From Sedimenticola sp. (GTDB lineage Bacteria > Pseudomonadota > Gammaproteobacteria > Chromatiales > Chromatiaceae), in NCBI GenBank assembly GCA_011051655.1, contig DRKS01000006.1:1-64000 (forward strand): a DNA stretch of 64,000 bases. Direction: 5' to 3'. This document shows positions 26,150 to 35,846 of this stretch, in pieces. The position numbers and the translations under genes are program-made. The stretch's first letter is position 1, and every line of letters starts with the position of its first letter. The notes beneath the pieces were generated by a model that saw only the letters and a program-made list of their open reading frames with translations, did not search any database and was not told the DNA's origin.

Positions 26150-27076
26150 CTAACCCTGCGACAGGCTGCCCAGCAGCCTGTCGGCGCCACGCGACAGCAG
26201 ATCTTCCGCAAGCGCGGTGCCCAGAGATTCACCCTCAGCGGCCGGCCCGCGGGTCTCGCCGGAAACGACCTCCCGCCCGTCGACGCTGGCAACCAGCCCG
26301 CGCAGCCAGAGTTCGTCTCCCTCGAGTATGGCGTGGCCGGCGATGGGAACCTGGCAGCCCCCCTCCAGGCGGTGATTGAAGGCCCGCTCCGCCGAAACGC
26401 AGAGGTTCGTCTGTTTGTCATCGAGGAAAGAGATCAGGGAGATGATGTCCTCATCGCCCTCGCGGCACTCGATGCCCACCGCGCCCTGCCCCACCGCCGG
26501 AAGCATGGTTTCCGCCGGGATCCTGCTGCGAATGCGCGCCTCCAGCTCCAGCCGGACCAGCCCGGCCGAGGCCAGGATAATGGCGTCGAAATCGCCATTG
26601 TCCAGTTTTGACAACCTTGTCTGCACATTGCCCCGCAGGCTGAGGATTTCCAAATCCGGCCGCTTGTGAAGAAGCTGGCTGGAGCGGCGCAGGCTGGATG
26701 TCCCCACCCGGGCGCCCTGGGGCAGGTCCTCGATCCGCGCGTATTCGTGGGAGACGAAGGCATCCAGGGGGACCTCCCGCCGGCAGATGACCGGCAGCCC
26801 GAACCCCTGCGGCAACTCCATGGGGACGTCCTTCATGGAATGCACTGCGATGTCCGCCTCCCCGGCCAGCATGCCCTGCTCAAGCTCTTTGATAAAAAGC
26901 CCCTTGCCGCCTATCTTGGCCAGGGGCACATCGAGGATCTTGTCGCCCTGGGTGGTCATGGTGACCAGTTCGACCTCAAGGCCGGGGTGGGCCGCCAGAA
27001 GGCTTGAGCGGACGAACTCCGCCTGCCAGAGGGCAAGCGGGCTCTTGCGGGTAGCTATTTTCAGGGTTTTGGCCAT
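26150..27076 (-). CDS. hemC: porphobilinogen deaminase (hydroxymethylbilane synthase) HemC
   Basis: 308 residues. Cys241 in EGGCQVPI holds the dipyrromethane cofactor. The catalytic Asp is in HSMKDVP (Asp83) and the substrate arginines lie in [11 protein letters not shown]. It polymerises four porphobilinogens into hydroxymethylbilane for heme and siroheme. A TATAAT lies 35 bp upstream of the start on the minus strand. A MITE-like element sits directly behind this promoter. Confidence 0.97.
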   Translation of the reverse strand: MAKTLKIATRKSPLALWQAEFVRSSLLAAHPGLEVELVTMTTQGDKILDVPLAKIGGKGLFIKELEQGMLAGEADIAVHSMKDVPMELPQGFGLPVICRREVPLDAFVSHEYARIEDLPQGARVGTSSLRRSSQLLHKRPDLEILSLRGNVQTRLSKLDNGDFDAIILASAGLVRLELEARIRSRIPAETMLPAVGQGAVGIECREGDEDIISLISFLDDKQTNLCVSAERAFNHRLEGGCQVPIAGHAILEGDELWLRGLVASVDGREVVSGETRGPAAEGESLGTALAEDLLSRGADRLLGSLSQG

Positions 27077-27110
27077 TGATGATTGACTCGCGTTTTTTTT
27101 GTGTCGCGGG

Positions 27111-27116
27111 ATTATA
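27111..27116 (-). promoter_or_regulatory. hemC -10 element
   Basis: Perfect TATAAT on the minus strand, 34 bp before the hemC start codon, preceded by TG. The matching -35 position (about 27134-27139) is GGGCCT, a poor match, and lies 3 bp from the MITE edge. A 20-bp perfect palindrome centred on GTTAAC (27121-27140) occupies the spacer. Confidence 0.5.
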
Positions 27117-27141
27117 CACCAGGGCCTGTTAACAGGCCCTA

Positions 27142-27317
27142 ACCCGCATTTCTCACCAGGCGGACCCGGTTAATTGGGAAATTTATGAAATTCAATGTAC
27201 TTAGCCTCATAAGATGATGGCGGTTAATTTATACTCTGTCCTATTTGGTTTTTGGAACACAAATTCGCCTGGAGCGAATTTGCCCCAAAAATCCAAATCC
27301 TGGTGAGAAATGCGGGT
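27142..27317. mobile_element. MITE-like element, copy 1 (176 bp)
   Basis: Perfect terminal inverted repeats (ACCCGCATTTCTCACCAGG and its complement) flank 138 bp of non-coding AT-rich DNA, bounded by TA on both sides as a likely target duplication. It shares about 95% identity by eye with copy 2. An 8-bp inner hairpin (AAATTCGC/GCGAATTT) is present. No transposase gene is present in the window, so movement would have to be in trans. Confidence 0.85.
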
Positions 27318-27682
27318 TAACGGCCCGTCATCTCCTTCCGCCCGCCGGCGCCGGCCACCCTGTCATTGAAGACGACCGCCCTGGCGGCATAGGCCCGGAT
27401 CAGGGACTGAAGCCTCTTCTGGGCCGCACTGCACCTGGACATCCGCCTGGAGCCGGGCCGTACATCCCGGCATCTTCCATTATGGCGGGAGATGGCCCTC
27501 TTCAGCGCCTCCCACTCCTTCAAAAGCACGGCTCTCTCCCGGCTGAGCATGCTGCGCTCCGGCTCCGGCGCATCCGGCGGAACCTCGGCGGGCCGGGGAA
27601 TCCCCGCCCGGGCCCCGAAGGCAAGCAACAACAGGAATACCTGAATCGCCACCAGCCGGGTGACGGATGGCGCCATTTTCAT
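27317..27682 (-). CDS. small secreted hypothetical protein
   Basis: 121 residues from the ATG at 27682. It has a clear signal peptide (MAPSVTRLVAIQVFLLLLAFGARA) and a Pro/Glu-rich linker, then a basic helical region with two cysteines (NGRCRDV, RCSAAQ) that may form a disulfide. No family was recognised. The stop codon TAA is formed at the junction with the MITE (27317-27319), so the original C-terminus may have been changed. It is divergent from the DUF59 gene. Confidence 0.55.
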   Translation of the reverse strand: MKMAPSVTRLVAIQVFLLLLAFGARAGIPRPAEVPPDAPEPERSMLSRERAVLLKEWEALKRAISRHNGRCRDVRPGSRRMSRCSAAQKRLQSLIRAYAARAVVFNDRVAGAGGRKEMTGR

Positions 27683-27837
27683 TGCCCCGGCCCTTTCTTT
27701 TTCTGGATAATGCCCATCCAGGAAGCATAGTGGATATAGCGCCGCCCAGGGGGGCCGCCCCATCGCGCCACGGCGTCATTAGCGTGTATGATGACCCCCG
27801 CCACACGGCAGCGCAAACAGGCATCGGCGGAAACAGC

Positions 27838-28158
27838 ATGAATCAAGCATCGAACGAGCCCAGGGAAGCGGCTGCATGGGAGGCCTTGAAGGAGGTCATG
27901 GACCCGGAGGTGGGAATCAACATCGTGGACATGGGGCTGGTCTATCAGGTCACAATCACGGGAGACCGGGCCAGGATAGAGATCACCATGACCTCGCCCA
28001 GTTGCCCCCTCCACGTCAGTATCGCGGAAGCGGCCCGCCAGGCCGTTTTGCGCAACGACCCCTCCCTTGCCGAGGCCAGGGTGGAGGTGGTCTGGGACCC
28101 GCCCTGGACGCCTGAGCGCATGTCCGAAGAGGCAAAGAAAATACTCGGTCGATTCTAG
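27838..28158 (+). CDS. metal-sulfur cluster assembly factor (DUF59/MIP18 family)
   Basis: 106 residues with ALKEVMDPEVGINIVDMGLVY, the canonical DUF59 opening, and the conserved Cys in TSPSCPLH. Relatives (SufT, PaaD, CIA2) help deliver Fe-S clusters or mature metalloproteins. It is followed 7 bp later by the NnrS-like gene, so the two probably work together, for instance in nitrogen-oxide respiration. The start ATG has GGCGGA upstream. Confidence 0.92.
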   Translation: MNQASNEPREAAAWEALKEVMDPEVGINIVDMGLVYQVTITGDRARIEITMTSPSCPLHVSIAEAARQAVLRNDPSLAEARVEVVWDPPWTPERMSEEAKKILGRF

Positions 28159-28165
28159 ACGACAA

Positions 28166-29248
28166 GTGGACCTGAAGCCCAATCATCGTCTGCCCCTGAT
28201 GGCCATGGGCATGATTTCCCTGCTGCTGGCGCTGTTCGGCGGCACCCAGCGGCTTGGCTGGGACCTGCCCACCCTGACCACCGCCCTGCCCGCCAGCCAC
28301 GGGCCGCTGATGGTGGGCGCCTTCCTGGGCACCGTCATCGGCCTGGAACGGGCCGTCGCCCTGGGCAGGCTGTGGGGATACCTGGGCCCTTTGACCACCG
28401 GCCTGGGCGGCCTGCTGCTGATTGCCGGAACGGCGCCCATCCCGGCCAAGGTGCTTATTCTCACGGGGAGTTTCATGCTCTCCCTGGTCTTCGTCGCCTT
28501 TATTCTGCGCCAGTTCGCCTGGTTCACCGTCATCATGATGGCGGGGGCGCTCTTCTGGCTGGCGGGCAATGTCCTCTGGCTGGGAGGGGCGCCGCTCCAT
28601 GCGGTGGTGTGGTGGTGGATGGGCTTTCTGCTGCTGACCATCGCCGGGGAAAGGATGGAGCTGGGGCGCATGCTGTTCATTTCCATGGGGCGCCAGGCCC
28701 AGTTGCTGCTGTTCGTGCTTATGGCCTCGGCGGGGATTGTCGTGACCCTGCAACACCCGGATGCAGGGACCCGGCTGCTGGGACTCGGCATGGTCGCCAT
28801 CGCCCTGTGGCTGGGCAGGCACGATGTGGCCCGGCGCACCATACGGCAGACGGGCCTGCCCCGTTTTATCGCCGTCAATCTGCTGGCCGGATATATCTGG
28901 CTGGCCCTTTGTGGGACGCTGCTGCTCCTGTTTGGCGCGGATTTCGGCGGGCTGAGATATGACGCCGTGCTGCACAGTTTTTTTCTGGGTTTTATCTTTT
29001 CCATGATCTTCGGCCATGCGCCCGTCATCTTTCCCGCCGTGCTGGGAAGGGGCATGCTCTACCGGCCCGCCTTTTATATCCATGTGGCCCTGCTTCATCT
29101 GTTTCTCGTCCTGCGGGTGGGCGCAGACCTGGCCCAGGAAATCCTGCCCAGGAACCTGGGGGGACTGCTCAACGCGCTGACGCTGGTGGTTTTTCTGGTG
29201 AATACGGTGCTTGCGATCCGGGCCTGTGCGGCAAGGGGGAAGGGGTAA
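28166..29248 (+). CDS. NnrS-like polytopic membrane protein
   Basis: About 360 residues with eleven or twelve hydrophobic helices. The start HRLPLMAMG, GALFWLAGNVLWL, and the motif SFFLGFIFSMIFGHAPVIFPA near residue 270 resemble the NnrS family of heme/copper membrane proteins associated with nitric oxide metabolism. Histidines in HSFFLGFIFSMIFGHAP would be the metal ligands. The GTG at 28166 was taken as start; an ATG at 28199 is an alternative. Confidence 0.75.
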   Translation: MDLKPNHRLPLMAMGMISLLLALFGGTQRLGWDLPTLTTALPASHGPLMVGAFLGTVIGLERAVALGRLWGYLGPLTTGLGGLLLIAGTAPIPAKVLILTGSFMLSLVFVAFILRQFAWFTVIMMAGALFWLAGNVLWLGGAPLHAVVWWWMGFLLLTIAGERMELGRMLFISMGRQAQLLLFVLMASAGIVVTLQHPDAGTRLLGLGMVAIALWLGRHDVARRTIRQTGLPRFIAVNLLAGYIWLALCGTLLLLFGADFGGLRYDAVLHSFFLGFIFSMIFGHAPVIFPAVLGRGMLYRPAFYIHVALLHLFLVLRVGADLAQEILPRNLGGLLNALTLVVFLVNTVLAIRACAARGKG

Positions 29249-29254
29249 AACGGC

Positions 29255-30103
29255 TCAGGCCGATTCCGGCAACATCAGCTTCAGGATCTCCACCGCCTGC
29301 TGGGGGATGTCATCGATGATGGCCTCGATATCCGGCTGGGACAGCCCGGTGACCCGCCAGGCATGGGGATCCACCCGGCTGAGCATTTCCTCGAGGGTCT
29401 CGTCCAGGGTTTCGCATTCCGCCAAGATGCTCCCGATGTGGACCAGCGAGGTCTCGATCTCATGCCCGGGGGCCCGCTGGGGGTCATGGTGATACCGGGC
29501 GACCGTCTGGATGCTTTCCGGAAGATTCCACGACCGGGTCAGGGCGGCCCCCACCTCCGCATGGCCAAATCCCAGGACCTCCTGTTCCGCGGCCGGAAGG
29601 AGATCATAATCGCCGTTGGAAATCAGCAGGATGTCGCGGGCCTTTTCCGGCAGCCGCAGATAGATGGGCAAACGGCCGATATCATGCAGGATGCCTTGAA
29701 CGAACAGGCGCTCCTTGTGCAGCACATTGCATTTTGCCGCCAGGGTGCTGGCGACAATCCCCGTGTACACCGACATGCCCCAGAATTCCCCCATGTCCAT
29801 CAGGTCGGTGGGGATGTCCTTGAACACCCGGGCGGCGGACGTCGTAAGCACCAGGTTGTGCAGCTCACGGGTGCCGACGATGGTAACGGCCCGGGAGATG
29901 GTCTCTATGGGAACGGGGATGCCGTAGAAGGCGCTGTTCACGATCCTCAGCAGGCGCGCGCTCAGGTCGGTATCCTGCCCGATGACCTTGCCGATATCGG
30001 CGGCCGAATGTTTCGGTGACTCGATCATCCGGCTGATTTTGACAAAGGCCTGGGGCAGGGCCACCAGGTTGTTCAGGTCTTTTACCAGTTCTTCCGCGGT
30101 CAT
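29255..30103 (-). CDS. HDOD-domain signalling protein
   Basis: 282 residues consisting almost wholly of an HDOD domain: LPQAFVKISRMIE, GQDTDLSARLLRIVNSAFYG, RAVTIVGTRELHNLVL and FVQGILHDIGRLPIY. HDOD proteins are metal-binding relatives of HD phosphohydrolases that lack full catalysis and act as hubs in cyclic-di-GMP, motility or stress control. No output domain is attached. It is convergent with the NnrS-like gene (6 bp apart), so no operon partner is indicated. Confidence 0.92.
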   Translation of the reverse strand: MTAEELVKDLNNLVALPQAFVKISRMIESPKHSAADIGKVIGQDTDLSARLLRIVNSAFYGIPVPIETISRAVTIVGTRELHNLVLTTSAARVFKDIPTDLMDMGEFWGMSVYTGIVASTLAAKCNVLHKERLFVQGILHDIGRLPIYLRLPEKARDILLISNGDYDLLPAAEQEVLGFGHAEVGAALTRSWNLPESIQTVARYHHDPQRAPGHEIETSLVHIGSILAECETLDETLEEMLSRVDPHAWRVTGLSQPDIEAIIDDIPQQAVEILKLMLPESA

Positions 30104-30200
30104 GGTCCCGATCCCGTTCTCGACGCCGATATAAAGCGCTTAGCGGCAGACAGGGGGGGAAACTTGATGAGCGGGAGGGGAAGGCCGCTCCCAAGGCCCG

Positions 30201-30956
30201 TCATGCCGGGTTTGGAATATCGATGAAGCGGTGTTCAAGGGAGAACCGCCCGGCCAGGTGCTCTCCCAGCGCCCGGACGCCGAACCGCTCGGTGGCATGA
30301 TGCCCGGCGGCGAAGAAATGGACCCCGAGCTCCCGGGCCAGGTGCACGGTGCGTTCGGAGATCTCGCCGGTGACAAAGGCATCGAGGCCCAGGGCGGCGG
30401 CGGTCTCGATGGCGTCCTGCGCCGCCCCCGTGCACCATCCGATACGCCGCAGCGGCCCCTCGCCGGCGGGAATGTGCTGGGGCTCCCGGCCCAGACCCCG
30501 GCTGATGCGCGCCAGCAACTCACCGGCCTCCAGCGGCTGCTCCAGATCGACCCGCCAGATCAGGCCGCCTTCATCCTCCGCCGGGCCGGCGCCGGAAAAA
30601 CCCAACCGGTCCGCCAGTTGCCGGTTGTTCCCCAGCTCGGGGTGGGCATCCAGGGGGAGATGGTAGGCCAGCAGGCTTATGCCGCTCTGGATCAGGGCCC
30701 GTATGCGCCGCCCCTTGACCCCCCTCAGCGGTGCGGGCTCTCCTTTCCAGAAATAACCGTGATGCACCAGCAAGGCGTCCGCGCCGGCCCCGGCGGCGGC
30801 CTCGATCAGGGCCAGGCTGGCGCTGACCCCGCTGACCAGCCGCCGCACCTCCCCGCCCCCGGCGTCGACCTGGAGGCCGTTGGGGCAATAGTCCGCAAAG
30901 GCGTCCACCCTCAGCAGGGTGTTGCAATATGTTTCCAGCTCGTTCAGACCGGTCAT
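30201..30956 (-). CDS. Nif3-like dinuclear metal-centre protein (YbgI family)
   Basis: 251 residues. The metal ligands are seen in LLVHHGYFW (His-His), LPLDAHPELGN and FAAGHHATERFG. The family forms toroidal hexamers with a two-metal site; GTP cyclohydrolase I type 2 is the common database name, but the true substrate is uncertain. It is divergent from the DegS-like protease (39 bp), so the promoters overlap, a pairing common in gammaproteobacteria. Confidence 0.94.
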   Translation of the reverse strand: MTGLNELETYCNTLLRVDAFADYCPNGLQVDAGGGEVRRLVSGVSASLALIEAAAGAGADALLVHHGYFWKGEPAPLRGVKGRRIRALIQSGISLLAYHLPLDAHPELGNNRQLADRLGFSGAGPAEDEGGLIWRVDLEQPLEAGELLARISRGLGREPQHIPAGEGPLRRIGWCTGAAQDAIETAAALGLDAFVTGEISERTVHLARELGVHFFAAGHHATERFGVRALGEHLAGRFSLEHRFIDIPNPA

Positions 30957-30995
30957 CGGTGTTTTTACCCCCGGTATGGTAGATTATCCGCAATC

Positions 30996-32183
<1,188 letters not shown>

Positions 32184-32191
32184 GCGCCTCT

Positions 32192-32356
32192 TCAGCCGGA
32201 TACCGGCTCGAATTCATCCTTTGGCGCCCCGCAATCGGGACAGGCCCAGTCCTCCGGCAGATCTTCCCACCGGGTCCCGGCCGGGATGCCGGACTCCGGC
32301 AGACCCTCGGCCTCGTCATAAATGTACCCACAGGTCGTGCAACGCCACTTTCTCAT
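32192..32356 (-). CDS. rubredoxin
   Basis: 54 residues beginning [15 protein letters not shown]. Two CxxCG knuckles (CTTCGY and CPDCGA) hold the single iron. The sequence [14 protein letters not shown] is diagnostic. GGAGG sits 10 nt upstream of the ATG. It is a cytosolic one-electron carrier, divergent from the superoxide reductase gene, which it most likely reduces. Confidence 0.96.
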   Translation of the reverse strand: MRKWRCTTCGYIYDEAEGLPESGIPAGTRWEDLPEDWACPDCGAPKDEFEPVSG

Positions 32357-32468
32357 CGTTTTTCCCTCCAGCGGATTAAATCAATTCCACCCTTGACAGG
32401 CCATGGAATGCCTGCCAGTATGTAAACACTTTTGTTGTCTTGCTGTCAAATCCAACCAGGAGAATCCC

Positions 32469-32861
32469 ATGCCAAAGATCAATCGCTATGAAGACATAGA
32501 CCAGGTGGAAAGGGAAGCGAGGAAGGACTACATCGATCGCCACTCGCCTTTCATCCAATGCGCGGGCGTCGCCCGCAAGGGCGAAAAATTCGCCGTGACC
32601 GTCAGGATGGGCAACGCCTATCAGCACCCGGACGACAGCGACCACTATATCCGCTCCATCCAGCTCTATAACGGCCAGACCCTGCTGGCGGAGGCCAGCT
32701 TCCCGGCCGGCACCCTGGGCGGCGACGGCGCCAAGGGCCAGGCCGAGGTCACCTTCAACCTGGTCCCCACGACGGACAAGCTGAGCCTGACCGCCCTGTC
32801 CTATTGTACCAAGCACGGTCTGTGGGAATGCGACCCCGTGGAGGTCACCGTCGAAGGCTGA
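32469..32861 (+). CDS. superoxide reductase (neelaredoxin/desulfoferrodoxin class II)
   Basis: 130 residues. The iron ligands are His25, His53 and His59 (HPDDSDHYI), Cys113 and His116 (YCTKHGLWE), the SOR centre. No N-terminal desulforedoxin domain is present. It reduces superoxide to peroxide without releasing oxygen, taking electrons from rubredoxin. AGGAG precedes the ATG, and a TTGACA at 32393 may serve as its -35. SOR is uncommon in aerobic gammaproteobacteria and fits a microaerobic life. Confidence 0.9.
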   Translation: MPKINRYEDIDQVEREARKDYIDRHSPFIQCAGVARKGEKFAVTVRMGNAYQHPDDSDHYIRSIQLYNGQTLLAEASFPAGTLGGDGAKGQAEVTFNLVPTTDKLSLTALSYCTKHGLWECDPVEVTVEG

Positions 32862-32883
32862 GCCGTGAAGCGGCAGCCCGCTT

Positions 32884-34197
32884 TCAGCGGGGACTCAAAA
32901 CACCGGGGCGTTTCAAGGGCCGGTCCAGCCCCCGCAGCCGGTCCAGCCGCATCGGGCGCCTGATCGAGGGCCGCTGGGGCAGCGGACGCCGCGGTTCGAC
33001 CGGACGTTCGGATAAAGGCGGTCCCGGCCGGCTTTCCCGCGGCGTCCGGTTCCACTGGATTTCGCGCCTGGGGAGGGGAATCGAAGGCCGCCGGCCCGCC
33101 GGGCGCGGCAGGATGATGACACGCTCGGCGCGGGCATGCCCGCTGCGGTCGATGCGCGCCGTCAATTGTATGCGCCGGCGGGCCAGCGCCCCCCCAGGGC
33201 CGTTCGCGTCCGGCGTCCGGGGAGCGGCGGTATCCGCCGGCATCTCCACGCGCAGGCGTCCGATGCGCAGGGCGCGGGCGCCCTTCACCACCGCCGGATA
33301 GCCCTGGATCACCAGCCGTTCCACCATGCCGTTGAAAGGGATGTCCGGCCGGACCAGCAGTTTCCGCGCCAGGAAGCCGCCTTCCACCCGCCGTCCCCGC
33401 ACCAGCACCGGGCTGCCGTTGCGCAGCCCTTCGGCCCGGGCGTCACCGCGCTTGATTCGCAGCCCGCCGATGGAAAAACCCTCCGGGCCGAGATCCTTCA
33501 CCGGGCCGGCCACCAGCCAGGCGGCGTCCGGTTGCGCCGGTTCCACGCGGGTGGCCGCGACGGAGCCGTTCTCGAGATGCAGGCCGCTCACCCGCAACAG
33601 GTCCCCCGGCCTGACAGCCTTCAGGGCGCCCTGGGCGTCGAGACCGGAAGCCAGTACCGTGTCCTCGTCCAGGTACACCGTCTGACCCAATACCCGCAGG
33701 GATCCGTCCTGTTCGTTTATCACCTCCACCGGGCCGACCACGGCATCCAGGACCTCGATATGGCGTGCCGCCAGCCCGCCGTCTGCGGCGGCGGCGCGCA
33801 CCTCCACCACCCGTCCGATTTTCAACTCATCCGTCGAGGCAGGCTGCCCGTTCAGGCCGATCAGCATGCCGGACGGGTAATGGATGTGGACGCCGTTGAC
33901 GATAATGCTGCCGAACCCGGAAATGGGACCGACGATGCCGGTTCCGCCGAAACCGTCACCCTCCGCCCGCATGCCGGTTCCGCCAATGCCATCGCCTCCG
34001 GCCTGCATGCCGGTTCCTCCGGGCCCGTCGGCCTCATCCTCGCCGCCGGCATTGTGGACCAGGCCCCCGGCGTCATTGCCGGCCAGCCCTCCCGGCGGGA
34101 CATCCTTCGCCTGATGGGCGCAGGCGGCCAGGCCCAGGACTGAAAGCAAGGCGGCCAGGAAGAGCCGCCGCAGTGGACTTTCAGTCCTCACCGGCAT
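32884..34197 (-). CDS. DUF5666-domain lipoprotein
   Basis: 437 residues from the ATG at 34197. It has a lipoprotein signal (Cys26 in GLAAC) and a Gly-rich linker with three GGTG(M/I) repeats. Tandem beta-barrel DUF5666-type units follow (GFGSIIVNGVHIHY, then KIGRVVEVRA, LRVLGQTVYLDEDT). The last 100 residues are Arg/Pro-rich with no evident fold. Function unknown. It overlaps the upstream DUF6502 gene by 17 nt; an ATG at 34221 is an alternative start. Confidence 0.8.
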   Translation of the reverse strand: MPVRTESPLRRLFLAALLSVLGLAACAHQAKDVPPGGLAGNDAGGLVHNAGGEDEADGPGGTGMQAGGDGIGGTGMRAEGDGFGGTGIVGPISGFGSIIVNGVHIHYPSGMLIGLNGQPASTDELKIGRVVEVRAAAADGGLAARHIEVLDAVVGPVEVINEQDGSLRVLGQTVYLDEDTVLASGLDAQGALKAVRPGDLLRVSGLHLENGSVAATRVEPAQPDAAWLVAGPVKDLGPEGFSIGGLRIKRGDARAEGLRNGSPVLVRGRRVEGGFLARKLLVRPDIPFNGMVERLVIQGYPAVVKGARALRIGRLRVEMPADTAAPRTPDANGPGGALARRRIQLTARIDRSGHARAERVIILPRPAGRRPSIPLPRREIQWNRTPRESRPGPPLSERPVEPRRPLPQRPSIRRPMRLDRLRGLDRPLKRPGVLSPR

Positions 34198-35050
34198 GCT
34201 CCCGGGACTCCGAGTCGTCATCCCCGACGTAAAAATAGACCCCGAAGTTGATACGCTGCTTTTTGCCGGGGACCTTCAGGTCCCTGTCCTTCATCGCCAT
34301 GGCCTCGCGGTTGACGGCGGTCAGGGCCTGCATGCCCAGCCGGCCCGCAAGCTCATTGAGTTCCTTCACACTGGCGCCACTGAGCCTGTGGTAGGAGACA
34401 CTGCGCTCGAACAAGGGCGGGGCGCCGCCAAGCAGGTTGTGGACGCCGGCGGCCATATGGTCGCGCAGGTTTCTGCCGAAGTAGAACGCCTTCTCGTCGA
34501 AGCCTTTTTCCGGAATGAAGGCCTCCGCGTTGAGCCTGACGCGGTTGTCATCATCGACCTCCACGACGCCGAGCCGCAACAGCTCGTCCAGGACGACCCG
34601 CGGCCGCAGATCCTGCCGGGCCACCGTCCTCACCAGTTGCTCGAAGCTCACCCCGTCCCCTTGGGCGGCGCGGATGGGCAATGCCCTGGGTGACCCGGCC
34701 TCATCCAGGTACTTCTGTTCTCCGACCCATCTGGCGACAAGCTGCGCACCGACGGCCACCGAGGCCGGCATCTCCTCGGCGGCGGGGGATTCGCGGCGCA
34801 GGCGGCGGACATCCTTGCGGTGCACGCCGGTGAGAAGGCTTATCCGGCTGTCGGTCTGGGGTTTGCCGGGGAGGGGAAACTCCCGTTCCGCCACCTCCAC
34901 GTAGAGGGATTTCAAAAGGCCGGTAAGGACCGGCAAGGTTATTCCATGGGCGAGCAGCAGCCGCACCAGGGGCCTCAACAGGGTGCAAAGCGCCGCAACC
35001 AGCGCTTTGGGGGGTTCACCCAATTTCAACTCGCCCGCCTTTTTTGCCAT
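34181..35050 (-). CDS. DUF6502-family protein
   Basis: 289 residues, apparently cytosolic. The N-terminal part (RPLVRLLLAHGITLPVLTGLLK, then RISLLTGVHRKDVRRLR) looks like a helix-turn-helix. The remainder (FGRNLRDHMAAGVHNLLG, VSYHRLSGASVKELNELAGR) is family-specific. It is usually paired with a DUF5666 gene, as here (overlap of stop and start). The role is unknown; a regulator for its lipoprotein partner is possible. Confidence 0.82.
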   Translation of the reverse strand: MAKKAGELKLGEPPKALVAALCTLLRPLVRLLLAHGITLPVLTGLLKSLYVEVAEREFPLPGKPQTDSRISLLTGVHRKDVRRLRRESPAAEEMPASVAVGAQLVARWVGEQKYLDEAGSPRALPIRAAQGDGVSFEQLVRTVARQDLRPRVVLDELLRLGVVEVDDDNRVRLNAEAFIPEKGFDEKAFYFGRNLRDHMAAGVHNLLGGAPPLFERSVSYHRLSGASVKELNELAGRLGMQALTAVNREAMAMKDRDLKVPGKKQRINFGVYFYVGDDDSESREHAGED

Positions 35051-35131
35051 ATCTTCATCTTGCCAGCATGAGGGGCCCTTTACTACACCCCAAAATCCCC
35101 GTTTCCGCCCCTTCCGATACCGGGCGGACTA

Positions 35132-35192
35132 TTGACGAGGGAAATATTCCCACATATTATACCCCATACGCGGGAAATATTCCCGCGTATGG
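35132..35192 (+). promoter_or_regulatory. sigma-70 promoter with two GGGAAATATTCCC operators
   Basis: TTGACG (35132-35137), exactly 17 bp, TATTAT (35155-35160). GGGAAATATTCCC lies inside the spacer (35139-35151) and again after the -10 (35172-35184), 33 bp centre to centre, three helical turns. The second copy is extended to a 29-bp palindrome (35164-35192). This is a classic repressor layout controlling the gene at 35244. Confidence 0.75.
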
Positions 35193-35243
35193 ACGGGTCC
35201 CCACGGGCCCGATCGAGTTCAACAAACCCTGGAGAACACAAAC

Positions 35244-35738
35244 ATGAACAACTTCATACGGAAAGGCCTTGCAGTCTGTTTTGGATCACTGATGACGGCG
35301 GCCATCGTGGCGCCGGTTGCGGCGGAGGAGATTCAGCTGTCCGAACAGGCCGCGGTGGCCGAAATAGAGATAGACCGGGGCCCCGAGGAACTTCAGGCCG
35401 TGCTAAGGCCACGCCCCGATCTGGACACGACCGATACCGCCCTCGTGTTCAACAATGCCCTCCATAAGACGGCGGTGGTGCGGTGCGTGGCATTCGGGGC
35501 CAATGGCCATGCGCTGGGCCGGGTCCGGATCAAGATTCCCGGCAACGGCCTGCGGTTCATACGCGCCTCGGACCTCGCCAACGGGCTCGATTTCATCGGC
35601 AGCGCCCGCTGCAGCGCCCGGGGCAAAATCGTACCCTCCGCCTTCATCGTGGGCCGCATCCTCACCGACACGCCGGCCAAGGCGGCCTTTGACTGGCCCG
35701 TGACCAGGATGCGTTTCCCGGCCATTGCAACCTTCTGA
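35244..35738 (+). CDS. small secreted protein of unknown function
   Basis: 164 residues. A signal peptide (hydrophobic core to VAPVAA) is followed by a compact beta-rich domain (TALVFNNALHKTAVVRCVAFGANGHALGRVRIKIPGNGLR in several strands) with two cysteines (VRCVAF, ARCSAR) likely bridged. No family was recognised. The gene stands alone behind a tightly operator-controlled promoter, suggesting induction by a specific stress or ligand. Confidence 0.75.
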   Translation: MNNFIRKGLAVCFGSLMTAAIVAPVAAEEIQLSEQAAVAEIEIDRGPEELQAVLRPRPDLDTTDTALVFNNALHKTAVVRCVAFGANGHALGRVRIKIPGNGLRFIRASDLANGLDFIGSARCSARGKIVPSAFIVGRILTDTPAKAAFDWPVTRMRFPAIATF

Positions 35739-35846
35739 GGGAAACCGGAAAACAGCGCCAGGGATGGCATGATCCATTGCCACGGAGACACAGAGAATAA
35801 AGGACCGTTCAAGGCCTCCGTGGGCCCCGTGCCTCCGTGACCAATA
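35739..35846. repeat. short GC-rich direct repeats (CCTCCGTG)
   Basis: Between convergent genes, CCTCCGTG occurs twice around CCCCGTG (about 35816-35840), after a GCCACGGAGACACAGAGA stretch resembling degenerate repeats seen in many environmental genomes. Possibly a terminator or repeat fragment; no strong hairpin with a T-tract. Confidence 0.3.
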
